From: Streptomyces olivaceus
GTDB lineage: Bacteria > Actinomycetota > Actinomycetes > Streptomycetales > Streptomycetaceae
NCBI RefSeq assembly: GCF_000721235.1
Contig: NZ_JOFH01000004.1
Location: 186,001 to 250,000, forward strand
Direction: 5' to 3'
Length of the DNA stretch: 64,000 nucleotides
Shown: positions 55,206 to 62,600 of the stretch, piece after piece
Numbering within the stretch: position 1 is the first letter of the stretch
Layout: each line of letters begins with the position of its first letter
Translations under genes and position numbers: made by a program
The notes under the pieces: model-generated
Database searches by the model: none
What the model was told of the DNA's origin: nothing
The model's input: only the letters and a program-made list of their open reading frames with translations

Positions 55206-56144
55206 ATGACCGTCACGGCCACCGGCCCGAGCACCGTCCTGCGCGAAGCACGCATTCCGGGGGACGGGATGTACGAGGGCCGGCGCACCCTGCGCCGACT
55301 GCCCGAAGGGTGGGAGGAACGGCCCTACGAGCACTTCGAGGCCGTACCGCAGGCACGTACCATCGGCGCCGAGATCAGGGGTGTGGACCTGGCACGCCCG
55401 CTCACCCCCGCCCTGCGCGAGGAGCTGAACCGCGCCCTGCTGGAGTGGAAGGTGCTCTTCTTCCGCGCCCAGCACCTGACCTCCGGGCAGCAGCGCGACT
55501 TCGCGGGCCACTGGGGCCCGCTGGAGACCAACCCGCTGCTCACCGCCGGCTCGAGCGACGACGTCGTCCGGTTCGACAAGGGGGACGGGGGCGTGCCGAC
55601 GTACGAGAACGTGTGGCACACCGACGTCACCTTCCGCGAGCGGCCCGCGCTCGGCGCCGTACTGCAACTGCGCGAGGTCCCGCCCTTCGGCGGGGACACG
55701 ATGTGGGCGGACATGGCGGCGGCCTACGACAACCTGCCCGCTCGGGTGAGGGAACGCATCGACGGCGCGCGCGCCGTGCACGACTTCATCCCGGGCTTCG
55801 CGCGGTTCTACGGACCCGAGCGGCTGCTGCCGCTCCAGGATCTCTTCCCGCCCGTGGAGCACCCCGTCGTACGCACCCACCCGGAGTCGGGGCGCCGGAT
55901 GCTGTTCGTCAACACGTCCTTCACCACGCACATCACGGGCATGGACCGGGACGAGAGCGACCGTCTGCTGCGCTTCCTCTTCCAGCAGGCGCACGTGCCG
56001 GAGTACCAGGTGCGCTGGCGCTGGCAGCCGGGCGACGTCGCCTTCTGGGACAACCGGGCCACGCAGCACTACGCCGTGGGCGACTACGGCGCCGAGCGCC
56101 GGGTCGCCGAACGCGTCGCCGTCGAGGGCGACCGCCCCTTCTGA
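55206..56144 (+). CDS. TauD/TfdA family Fe(II)/2-oxoglutarate dioxygenase
   Basis: A 312-residue non-haem iron oxygenase. The HxD pair His138/Asp140 is in NVWHTDVTFRERPALG, the distal His288 in NRATQHYAVGDYG, and the 2-oxoglutarate arginine in ERRVAER. TIGAEIRGVDLARPLT is the TauD-like opening. A 45-residue N-terminal extension precedes the fold. GGGGAGGA precedes ATG 55206. Homologues release sulfite from taurine or alkyl sulfates. The substrate here is unknown, though a TauD role in sulfur scavenging would fit the other sulfur genes in the window. Confidence 0.88.
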   Translation: MTVTATGPSTVLREARIPGDGMYEGRRTLRRLPEGWEERPYEHFEAVPQARTIGAEIRGVDLARPLTPALREELNRALLEWKVLFFRAQHLTSGQQRDFAGHWGPLETNPLLTAGSSDDVVRFDKGDGGVPTYENVWHTDVTFRERPALGAVLQLREVPPFGGDTMWADMAAAYDNLPARVRERIDGARAVHDFIPGFARFYGPERLLPLQDLFPPVEHPVVRTHPESGRRMLFVNTSFTTHITGMDRDESDRLLRFLFQQAHVPEYQVRWRWQPGDVAFWDNRATQHYAVGDYGAERRVAERVAVEGDRPF

Positions 56145-56162
56145 CGTCCCTTCCGAACACAG

Positions 56163-56203
56163 GTCCGGGGCCGGCGGCGGATGATCCGCCACCGGCCCCG
56201 GAC
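56163..56203 (-). terminator. 20-bp hairpin between dioxygenase and GH2 genes
   Basis: Arms 56163-56182 and 56184-56203 pair over 20 positions. The single deviation is C against A in plus RNA and G-U in minus RNA, favouring the minus-strand (GH2) transcript. It lies 19 bp after the dioxygenase stop and can serve both. Confidence 0.65.
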
Positions 56204-56213
56204 TCGGCTCTAG

Positions 56214-56360
56214 GGTCTGTCGTCACATTCCCGTCGTCCGCCCGAAGGGCGGGCCAGGCGGCGTCAGGTGCGTGCTCTCGGCGTGCCGGGCGTCGACCGG
56301 CGTACTGGTTGTACGTGGTCGGCGCCCGGTGCGGCGAGAGTGCGTGCATGGCGTCCGCGG
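56214..56360. repeat. palindromic repeat element replacing the GH2 3' end
   Basis: About 147 bp starting at TAGGGTCTGTCGTCACATTC, with a CCGCCC-GAA-GGGCGG hairpin (56238-56252). A larger imperfect inverted repeat has arms 56269-56298 and 56317-56346, sharing CTCTCG, CGGGCG and CGACC blocks. The sequence resembles a dispersed non-coding repeat that I recall from other Streptomyces genomes. It abuts the GH2 coding region exactly where family similarity ends (about 56360). No transposase is present. Confidence 0.6.
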
Positions 56361-57967
56361 ATGCGTTCGCCGTAGCCCCAGGAGACGGTGCGGTCCTCGC
56401 CCGACTGGGCGGCGGCCGCCTCCGGGTCCCACCAGATGCCGCCGAACTCGCTGACGAAGTACGGCTGGCCGCGGTAGGGCTGGGAGTAGGCGGCGCCGTT
56501 CTCGTAGGCGTTGACGAAGGGCTCGTCCTTGGCGAGGCCGGACATCTGCTGCCGGAAGGCGGCGGGGTCCTGCTCGTAGCTGTGGGAGTCGTAGATGTCC
56601 GTCTCGGCGACCCGGTGGGCGTAGCCGGACGCGTCGACGACCGGCCGGGTGGCGTCCATGGCCTTGGTGGCCAGGAACATCGCGCGGGTCACGTCGTCGA
56701 GCTGGGTGATGCGGTCGTGCAGCTTCTGGTAGGTCTCGTTGAGCGGGCACCAGCCGATGATCGAGGGGTGCGAGTAGTCGCGCTCCAGCGCCTCCAGCCA
56801 CTGGGCGACGTAGGAGGCGTCGGGCTTCTGGTTGTCGCCCGAGGAGCCGCCGGTCTCGCAGCCCCAGTCGCCGAACTCGCCCCAGACCAGGTAGCCGAGG
56901 CGGTCGGCGTGGTACAGGAAGCGCTCCTCGAAGACCTTCTGGTGCAGCCGGGCCCCGTTGAAGCCGGCCGCCATGCCGAGCTCGATGTCCCGGACCAGGG
57001 CCTCGTCGGTCGGGGCGGTCATCAGTCCGTCGGGGTACCAGCCCTGGTCGAGGACGAGGCGCTGGAAGAGCGGGCGGCCGTTGACGAGGACGGCCTTGCC
57101 GCGCAGTCCGACGGCCCGCAGACCCGCGTAGCTCCCGGCGCTGTCGACCACCTCTCCGGCGCCGTCGAGGAGTTCGAGGCGCAGGTCGTACAGGTGCGGG
57201 TCCTCGGGTCCCCACTCGCGCCGCCGGTCGTCCGGCACCGGCAGGTGCAGGCGCGGGGCGAGGTCGAGGTCGGCGCGGGCCTCGGCGCGGCTCACCTCGC
57301 CGTCGGCGTCGCTGAGGACGGCACGCACCCGGTGGCCGGGACGGTTGCCGGACAGGGGCAGTTCGAGGTGGAAGGCGGAGCCGGCGAGGTCCGGCGTGAT
57401 CCGGGGGCGGCGCAGGTGCACGTCGGGGACGGGCTCCAGCCAGACGGTCTGCCAGATGCCGGTGACACGGGTGTAGTTGCAGTCGTGGTTGGCGTACTTG
57501 ACCGCCTGCTTGCCGCGCGCCTGCGGGCCGGACCTGGTGTCCCGGGCGCGGACGGTGATCACGACCTCCTCCCCCGCCCCGGCGATGTCGCCGAGGTCGG
57601 CGGTGAAGGGGGTGAAGCCGCCCCGGTGCCGGACGACCTCCCTGCCGTCGGCCCACACGGTGGTGTCGTGGTCGACGGCGCCGAAGTGCAGCAGCACGCG
57701 GCGGCCGGCCCAGGCGGCCGGCAGCGTGACGGCCCGCCGGTACCAGACGGCCTCCAGGAAGTCGGTGTCGCCGATGCCGGACAGCTCGGACTCGGGCGGG
57801 AAGGGGACGAGGATCTCGTCACGCAGCTCGCGCTCGGGCAGACCGCGTTCGACGCCGCTGTCCCCCCGGTCGGTCTCGAACTGCCAGGCGCCGTTCAGGT
57901 TGAGCCAGTCGCGGCGCGTGAACTGCGGTCGCGGGTACTCCGGGCGCGGTACGGAGGGGGTGGGCAC
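56264..57967 (-). CDS. GH2 family beta-glycosidase with truncated C-terminus
   Basis: A 567-residue cytosolic glycosidase of the beta-galactosidase/glucuronidase family. The sugar-binding jelly roll begins FTRRDWLNLNGAWQFETDRG, an Ig-like domain follows, then the TIM barrel. The acid/base Glu is in GWCPLNETYQK and the nucleophile Glu in YFVSEFGGIWW, so both catalytic residues survive. After VSWGYGERI (near 56360) the sequence changes to RGRHARTLAAPGADH and other Arg/Pro-rich residues encoded by the palindromic repeat. The last barrel strand, roughly 40-60 residues, is missing. Activity is doubtful. It is distal to the MalG gene in the operon. Confidence 0.82.
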   Translation of the reverse strand: MPTPSVPRPEYPRPQFTRRDWLNLNGAWQFETDRGDSGVERGLPERELRDEILVPFPPESELSGIGDTDFLEAVWYRRAVTLPAAWAGRRVLLHFGAVDHDTTVWADGREVVRHRGGFTPFTADLGDIAGAGEEVVITVRARDTRSGPQARGKQAVKYANHDCNYTRVTGIWQTVWLEPVPDVHLRRPRITPDLAGSAFHLELPLSGNRPGHRVRAVLSDADGEVSRAEARADLDLAPRLHLPVPDDRRREWGPEDPHLYDLRLELLDGAGEVVDSAGSYAGLRAVGLRGKAVLVNGRPLFQRLVLDQGWYPDGLMTAPTDEALVRDIELGMAAGFNGARLHQKVFEERFLYHADRLGYLVWGEFGDWGCETGGSSGDNQKPDASYVAQWLEALERDYSHPSIIGWCPLNETYQKLHDRITQLDDVTRAMFLATKAMDATRPVVDASGYAHRVAETDIYDSHSYEQDPAAFRQQMSGLAKDEPFVNAYENGAAYSQPYRGQPYFVSEFGGIWWDPEAAAAQSGEDRTVSWGYGERIRGRHARTLAAPGADHVQPVRRSTPGTPRART

Positions 57968-58019
57968 ACAAGCTCCAGTCGATCGGTGGGTACAGCTGTG
58001 GGGGTGGGGTGGGGCGGGT

Positions 58020-58919
58020 TCACGAACCGCCGAGGCCGGTGGTGGCCACGGAGTTGACGATGCGGCGCTGGAAGAAGAGGAAGACCACGATCAGCGGCAG
58101 CGCGGCCAGCAGGGCGGACGCCATGGACTGCGCGTACTCGATGCCGTAGGCGTCCTTCACGGTGGCCAGGCCCACCGGGAGGGTCATGAGGTCGGGGTCG
58201 TTGGTGACGATGAAGGGCCACATGAAGTTGTTCCAGGCGCCGATGAAGACGAAGATCGACACCGCGGCCACGATCGGCCGGGACAGCGGCAGCACGATCG
58301 AGGCGAAGACCCGGAACTCGGAGGCGCCGTCGATCCGGGCCGCCTCCTCCAGCTCCTTGGGGACGGCGTCGAAGAACCGCTTCAGGATGAACACCATCAT
58401 CGGCGCGACGACCTGCGGCAGGATGACCGCGGCGTAGGTGTCGACCAGGTTGAACAGGAGCATCTGCTCGAACAGCGGCACGACGAGCAGCTGCGGCGGG
58501 ACCATGATGGCCGCGACGGTGACGGCGAGCAGTGCCCGGCGGCCGCGGAAGGTGCCGCGGGAGAAGCCGTACGCCGCGAGGGTGGAGACCACGACGGTGA
58601 TCAGAGTGACCAGGCCGGCGATCAGGAAGCTGTTGAAGGCCCAGACGGAGACGTTGCCGCGTTCCAGGATCTGCTGGTAGGCGTCCAGGGTGAAGGCGCC
58701 CTTGAAGGGCCACAGCCCGGTGGTGTTGATGTCCTCCTCGCTCTGGACCGAGGTGACGACCGCCCACAGGAACGGCACCAGCCAGACGACCGCGAGGACG
58801 ACGAGCGCCGTACCGGCCAGGGCGCGGGGCAGCCGGCCGTGGCCGAGGAGCAGGGGGGAACCGGCGGCTTCCCGGGGTGGACGGCGCCGGGCACGGAGCG
58901 GGGTGGCGGTTGCGGACAC
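58020..58919 (-). CDS. carbohydrate ABC transporter permease (MalG type)
   Basis: A 299-residue permease of six helices. The coupling EAA loop is ELEEAARIDGASEFRVFASI, and the N-terminal cytosolic tail is Arg/Pro-rich. GTG 58919 starts 2 bp after the MalF-type stop codon. It forms the channel with the MalF-type subunit; the ATPase is not encoded here and is probably a shared MsiK-like protein elsewhere, as is usual in Streptomyces. Confidence 0.92.
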   Translation of the reverse strand: MSATATPLRARRRPPREAAGSPLLLGHGRLPRALAGTALVVLAVVWLVPFLWAVVTSVQSEEDINTTGLWPFKGAFTLDAYQQILERGNVSVWAFNSFLIAGLVTLITVVVSTLAAYGFSRGTFRGRRALLAVTVAAIMVPPQLLVVPLFEQMLLFNLVDTYAAVILPQVVAPMMVFILKRFFDAVPKELEEAARIDGASEFRVFASIVLPLSRPIVAAVSIFVFIGAWNNFMWPFIVTNDPDLMTLPVGLATVKDAYGIEYAQSMASALLAALPLIVVFLFFQRRIVNSVATTGLGGS

Positions 58920-58921
58920 GG

Positions 58922-59872
58922 TCAGTCCTCCCGGCGGAAGAGGCGGAACTGCACGAGCGAGATGAGGACGACGAGGGCGAAGAAGAGGTACGAGACGGCG
59001 GAGGCGTAGCCGAGGCGGTAGCCGGTGAAGCCCACGTCGTAGACGTACTCGAGGACCGGCCGGGTGGAGCCGTTGGGGCCGCCCTTGGTGAGGATGTAGA
59101 TCTGGTCGAAGACCTTGAGCGACGCCAGGATCTGGAGCATGGCGACCAGGCCGGTGGTCCGGCGCAGTTGCGGCAGGGTGATGGACCACAGCCGCCGCCA
59201 GGCACCCGCCCCGTCCAGTGCCGCCGCCTCGTCGAAGGTCGTGGGCAGGGACTGGAGCGCCGCGAGGTAGAGCAGGAAGTTGAAGCCGACCGTCCACCAG
59301 ACGGTGAGGGCGGCGACGGACCACATGGCGACGGACTCGTCGGAGAGCCAGCCGACCGGTTCCATGCCGAGGGTGTCGAGGAGTTGGTTGGCCATGCCCA
59401 GTTCCGGCTGGTAGAGCCAGGTCCAGATCATGGTCACGACGGTCACGGGCAGCAGGTAGGGGGCGAAGAACGACAGGCGCCACGCCCACTGCCCGGCGAG
59501 TCCGCTGTGCACCAGCAGGGCCATCGCGAGGGCGACGAGCACCAGCGGCACGCTGGAGATGACGGTGAAGAAGACGGTGTTGCCGAGGCTGCTCCACACG
59601 TCGGGGTCGCCGAAGGCCTCGGTGTAGTTGTCGAGGCCGACGAAGTTCGTGTCGCGCAGGGCCAGCGAGCTGTCGGTGAAGCTCATCCAGAGTCCCTGCA
59701 CGATCGGCCAGACCATGAAGAGGCCGAAGACGAGCAGGAACGGCAGGACGAAGACGATCCCGTTGCCGGTCGGTATGCGGCGTGCGGCGGTGCGGCGGCC
59801 GCCCGCGTCGGCAGCGGGCGCGTCGGTCTGCTCCTCGGCGCCGGGAGGTGCGGTGGTGGTCACGTCGGTCAC
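58922..59872 (-). CDS. carbohydrate ABC transporter permease (MalF type)
   Basis: A 316-residue permease. A 35-residue Ala/Pro/Thr-rich N-terminus leads into IPTGNGIVFVLPFLLVFGLF. The EAA loop is FDEAAALDGAGAWRRLWSIT and LPQLRR. GTG start at 59872, 4 bp after the binding-protein stop. Gene order SBP-MalF-MalG is canonical for carbohydrate uptake type 1 systems. Confidence 0.93.
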   Translation of the reverse strand: MTDVTTTAPPGAEEQTDAPAADAGGRRTAARRIPTGNGIVFVLPFLLVFGLFMVWPIVQGLWMSFTDSSLALRDTNFVGLDNYTEAFGDPDVWSSLGNTVFFTVISSVPLVLVALAMALLVHSGLAGQWAWRLSFFAPYLLPVTVVTMIWTWLYQPELGMANQLLDTLGMEPVGWLSDESVAMWSVAALTVWWTVGFNFLLYLAALQSLPTTFDEAAALDGAGAWRRLWSITLPQLRRTTGLVAMLQILASLKVFDQIYILTKGGPNGSTRPVLEYVYDVGFTGYRLGYASAVSYLFFALVVLISLVQFRLFRRED

Positions 59873-59876
59873 TCCT

Positions 59877-61253
59877 TCAGCTGGTCACCGGGTTGGGCTG
59901 CCGCAGCAGCGTGTCCGCCTCGCGGACCATCTGCCGCACCGCCTTCTCGGGGGTGGTGTTGCCCAGCAGCGCCGACTGGAGCGGCTGGCACATCCGGTTC
60001 TGGAAGTTCGAACCGGCGCCGGTGAACCAGTTGGGCGGGTCGAGCACCGCCACCTTCGCGGCGTCGGCGTAGGAGGACTGGGGGTCCAGGGCCGCGTACT
60101 CGGGTTTCGCGAGGACGGGCTGGTACGCGGGGATGTGCCCGGCGCTCGCCCAGGTGAGGCTCTGCTTGAGTATCGCGGCGACGTACCGGTGGGCCTCGCG
60201 GCGCCGGGCCGGGTCGGGGCTGTCCTGGTGCGGGAGGACCAGGCTGTGGCTGTCGGTGTAGACCGCGGGCTTGTCGAATACCTGCGGGAAGGGTGCGGCG
60301 CCCAGGTCGATGTCGAACTCCTTCAGCGCGGGCAGCTCCCACTCGCCGAGCATGGCCATGCCGCCGCGCCCGCTGGTGAAGGCGGCCACCGAGCCGTAGT
60401 AGTCCAGGTTGTTGGGGTTGGTGCGGCCGTCGAAGAGCTGGGTCATGAAGGTGACGGCGCGTACGGCGGCGTCGATGTCGATCTCGGCGGGGCCGCCGTC
60501 GGGCAGGCTGAACTCGGCGCCGGTCTGCGCGTAGAGGGCGGCGAACAGCCGCCAGTTCTGCGCGGGGTCGGTGACGTGGCCGAAGAGGATGCCCGCCTGC
60601 CCCGTCGCCTCGGCGAGCGCCTTGCCCGCTTCCAGGAGCGCCTCGGGCGAGCCCATGGGGGCCAGCGCTCCGGAGGAGTCGAGCAGCCCGGCCTTCTCCG
60701 CGGCCTTCTTGTCGTAGAAGACGATGAAGGGGTGGACGTCCAGCGGGATCGCGTAGACCGTTCCCTCGTGCTGGGTGCGCGACCACACCGCCGGCGTGAA
60801 GTCCTTCTGGCCGACGCCGTACTCGGCGAGCAGGTCCAGGTCGAAGGCGTCGACCAGGCCGCCGGGCGCGTAGCCCGCCAGCCGGGACAGGTGCATGGCG
60901 GCCACGTCGGAGGCCCGGCCGCCGGCGGCGGACATGGCGAGCTTGGTGTAGTACGACGGGCCCCAGTCCAGGATGGTGCGGTCGATCTCGAAGCCCTCGG
61001 CGCCGCCGGCTCCCTTGGACACCGCCTCGATCATGTCGTCCATCAGCGTGCCGTCGCCGCCCTGGAACAGGTCCCAGACGCTCAGCGAGTTCGCCCCGGA
61101 GGCCGAGGCCGGTGAGGCGCAGCCGGACAGCGGGCCCGCGGCGAGCAGGGCACCCGCTCCGGCCATGGCGTGTCGCAGCAGCCTACGGCGGCCGATGCGG
61201 CGTACGGGATCGGACACGGCCGGCACCCCCTGGGCAGGAAAACGGGAACTCAT
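59877..61253 (-). CDS. ABC sugar-binding lipoprotein, extracellular family 1
   Basis: A 458-residue binding protein. The twin-arginine leader GRRRLLRHAMAGAGALLAAG is followed by PLSGCASP with the lipobox cysteine near residue 45. The mature part has LSVWDLFQGGDGTLMDDMIE, VYAIPLDVHPFIVFYDKKAA and MAMLGEWELPALKEF, all as in family 1 oligosaccharide-binding proteins. AAAGG precedes ATG 61253. It is the first gene of the operon, directly downstream of a LacI-type operator. Confidence 0.92.
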   Translation of the reverse strand: MSSRFPAQGVPAVSDPVRRIGRRRLLRHAMAGAGALLAAGPLSGCASPASASGANSLSVWDLFQGGDGTLMDDMIEAVSKGAGGAEGFEIDRTILDWGPSYYTKLAMSAAGGRASDVAAMHLSRLAGYAPGGLVDAFDLDLLAEYGVGQKDFTPAVWSRTQHEGTVYAIPLDVHPFIVFYDKKAAEKAGLLDSSGALAPMGSPEALLEAGKALAEATGQAGILFGHVTDPAQNWRLFAALYAQTGAEFSLPDGGPAEIDIDAAVRAVTFMTQLFDGRTNPNNLDYYGSVAAFTSGRGGMAMLGEWELPALKEFDIDLGAAPFPQVFDKPAVYTDSHSLVLPHQDSPDPARRREAHRYVAAILKQSLTWASAGHIPAYQPVLAKPEYAALDPQSSYADAAKVAVLDPPNWFTGAGSNFQNRMCQPLQSALLGNTTPEKAVRQMVREADTLLRQPNPVTS

Positions 61254-61294
61254 CGCGGACCTTTCGACGGCCGGAGCTCATGCGGTGGCTTGTT

Positions 61295-61321
61295 TTTACA
61301 TCGATGTACATTGGCTGTAAA
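61295..61321. promoter_or_regulatory. LacI-type operator
   Basis: TACATCGATGTA (61297-61308) is a perfect 12-bp palindrome with the central CG typical of LacI-family sites. It is nested in a wider TTTACA (61295-61300)/TGTAAA (61316-61321) inverted pair. It sits 42 bp before the binding-protein ATG and between it and the divergent LacI gene. Confidence 0.75.
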
Positions 61322-61443
61322 GAGCTGAGGGCAGGGACGGTCCGCCGGTGACCGCGAGACCGGCGGCGCGGGGGCCCGTGCCGGAGCCCGCCGAGGTGCC
61401 GGGACATAGACTCTGGCAGCGCGAGAGAGGCAGGGAGGTCTCG

Positions 61444-62583
61444 GTGGCACGGCCCAGGATCAAGGACGTCGCACGTCACGCGGGCGTTTCGGAGAAGACG
61501 GTGTCCAACGTCATCAACGACTACGCCCATGTCTCCGACCGCACCCGGACGGTGGTGCGCGCCTCCATCGAGCAGCTCGGATACCGGGTGAACCTGGCCG
61601 GCCGCCACTTGCGCAAGGGCCGGACCGGCATCATCGCGCTCGTCGTCCCGGAACTCGACATACCGTACTTCGCGGAGCTGGCCCGGCATGTGATCCGGGA
61701 GGCCGAGAAGTGCTCCCTGACCGTGCTGATCCACCAGTCGGGGGCGGACCGCGCCCATGAGCTGGCGGCGTTGGCCGGGTTCGGCTCGACCTTCGTGGAC
61801 GGGATCATCCTCAGTCCGCTCGCCCTGACCGCGGACGACCTGCGCGACCGCGCGGGCTTCCCGCCGACCGTGCTCCTCGGCGAGCTCCTGGAGGAGGGCG
61901 CCGACCACGTGGCCATCGACAACGAGCGTGCCGCCCGCGAGGCGACCCGCCACCTGATCTCCCTGGGGCGGCGCACGGTCCTCGCCGTCGGCGGGATCGA
62001 CGCCCCCGGCCTCGGGACCGCGGAGGCCCGCACCCGGGGTTACCGCGCAGCTCTGGCGGAGGCGGGCATCGCCCACGATCCGGCGGCCCTGGTGCCGGTC
62101 GACTCCTTCCGGATGCCCGCCGGCGCGCGGGCGGTGGCGCGGGTACTGCGGGACGGCGTGCGGTTCGACGCGCTGCTGTGCCTCAACGACCAGTTGGCGC
62201 TGGGCGCGTTGCGCACGCTGTACGAGCACGGGGTCCGCGTGCCCGAGGACGTGGCCGTGATCGGTTTCGACGACGTGGAGGGCGGGCGGTTCAGTGTGCC
62301 GACGCTGAGCACGGTGGCCCCGGACAAGGCGGCGGTGGCGAAGGTCGCCGTGCAGCTGCTGCGGCGCCGCATCGAGGAGGCGACGGACCCGGACGGCGCG
62401 GAGCCGGACAGCACGAACCCGGACGGCGGGGATCCGGAGGGCGCGCGGGATGGCGCTGATCCGGACGCCGGGCGGGACGGCGTGGTGGACGGTGCCGGGC
62501 CGGGGGTGCAGTCGCCGCAGGACCGCATCGTGGCCCACCGGCTCGTCCTGCGGGAGAGCACGGAGGGCCACGAGGGGCGCTGA
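61444..62583 (+). CDS. LacI family transcriptional regulator
   Basis: A 379-residue repressor. The N-terminal helix-turn-helix with hinge is ARPRIKDVARHAGVSEKTVS and NVINDYAHVSDRTR. The periplasmic-binding-protein-like domain follows from about residue 60 (GIIALVVPELDIPYFAELAR, and later DVAVIGFDDVEGGRFSVPTL). GTG 61444 follows GGGAGG. Oddly, a 45-residue hydrophilic insert of D-P-D-G-like repeats (about residues 314-360) precedes the last strand RIVAHRLVLRES, making it longer than the usual 340 residues. It probably represses the divergent GH2/ABC operon. Confidence 0.9.
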   Translation: MARPRIKDVARHAGVSEKTVSNVINDYAHVSDRTRTVVRASIEQLGYRVNLAGRHLRKGRTGIIALVVPELDIPYFAELARHVIREAEKCSLTVLIHQSGADRAHELAALAGFGSTFVDGIILSPLALTADDLRDRAGFPPTVLLGELLEEGADHVAIDNERAAREATRHLISLGRRTVLAVGGIDAPGLGTAEARTRGYRAALAEAGIAHDPAALVPVDSFRMPAGARAVARVLRDGVRFDALLCLNDQLALGALRTLYEHGVRVPEDVAVIGFDDVEGGRFSVPTLSTVAPDKAAVAKVAVQLLRRRIEEATDPDGAEPDSTNPDGGDPEGARDGADPDAGRDGVVDGAGPGVQSPQDRIVAHRLVLRESTEGHEGR

Positions 62584-62600
62584 CGGGCCGGGCCCGGCGG

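Noticed and set aside
56214..56360. Complete insertion sequence
   Set aside because: No transposase frame and no target-site duplication were found around the palindromic element. It is treated only as a repeat.
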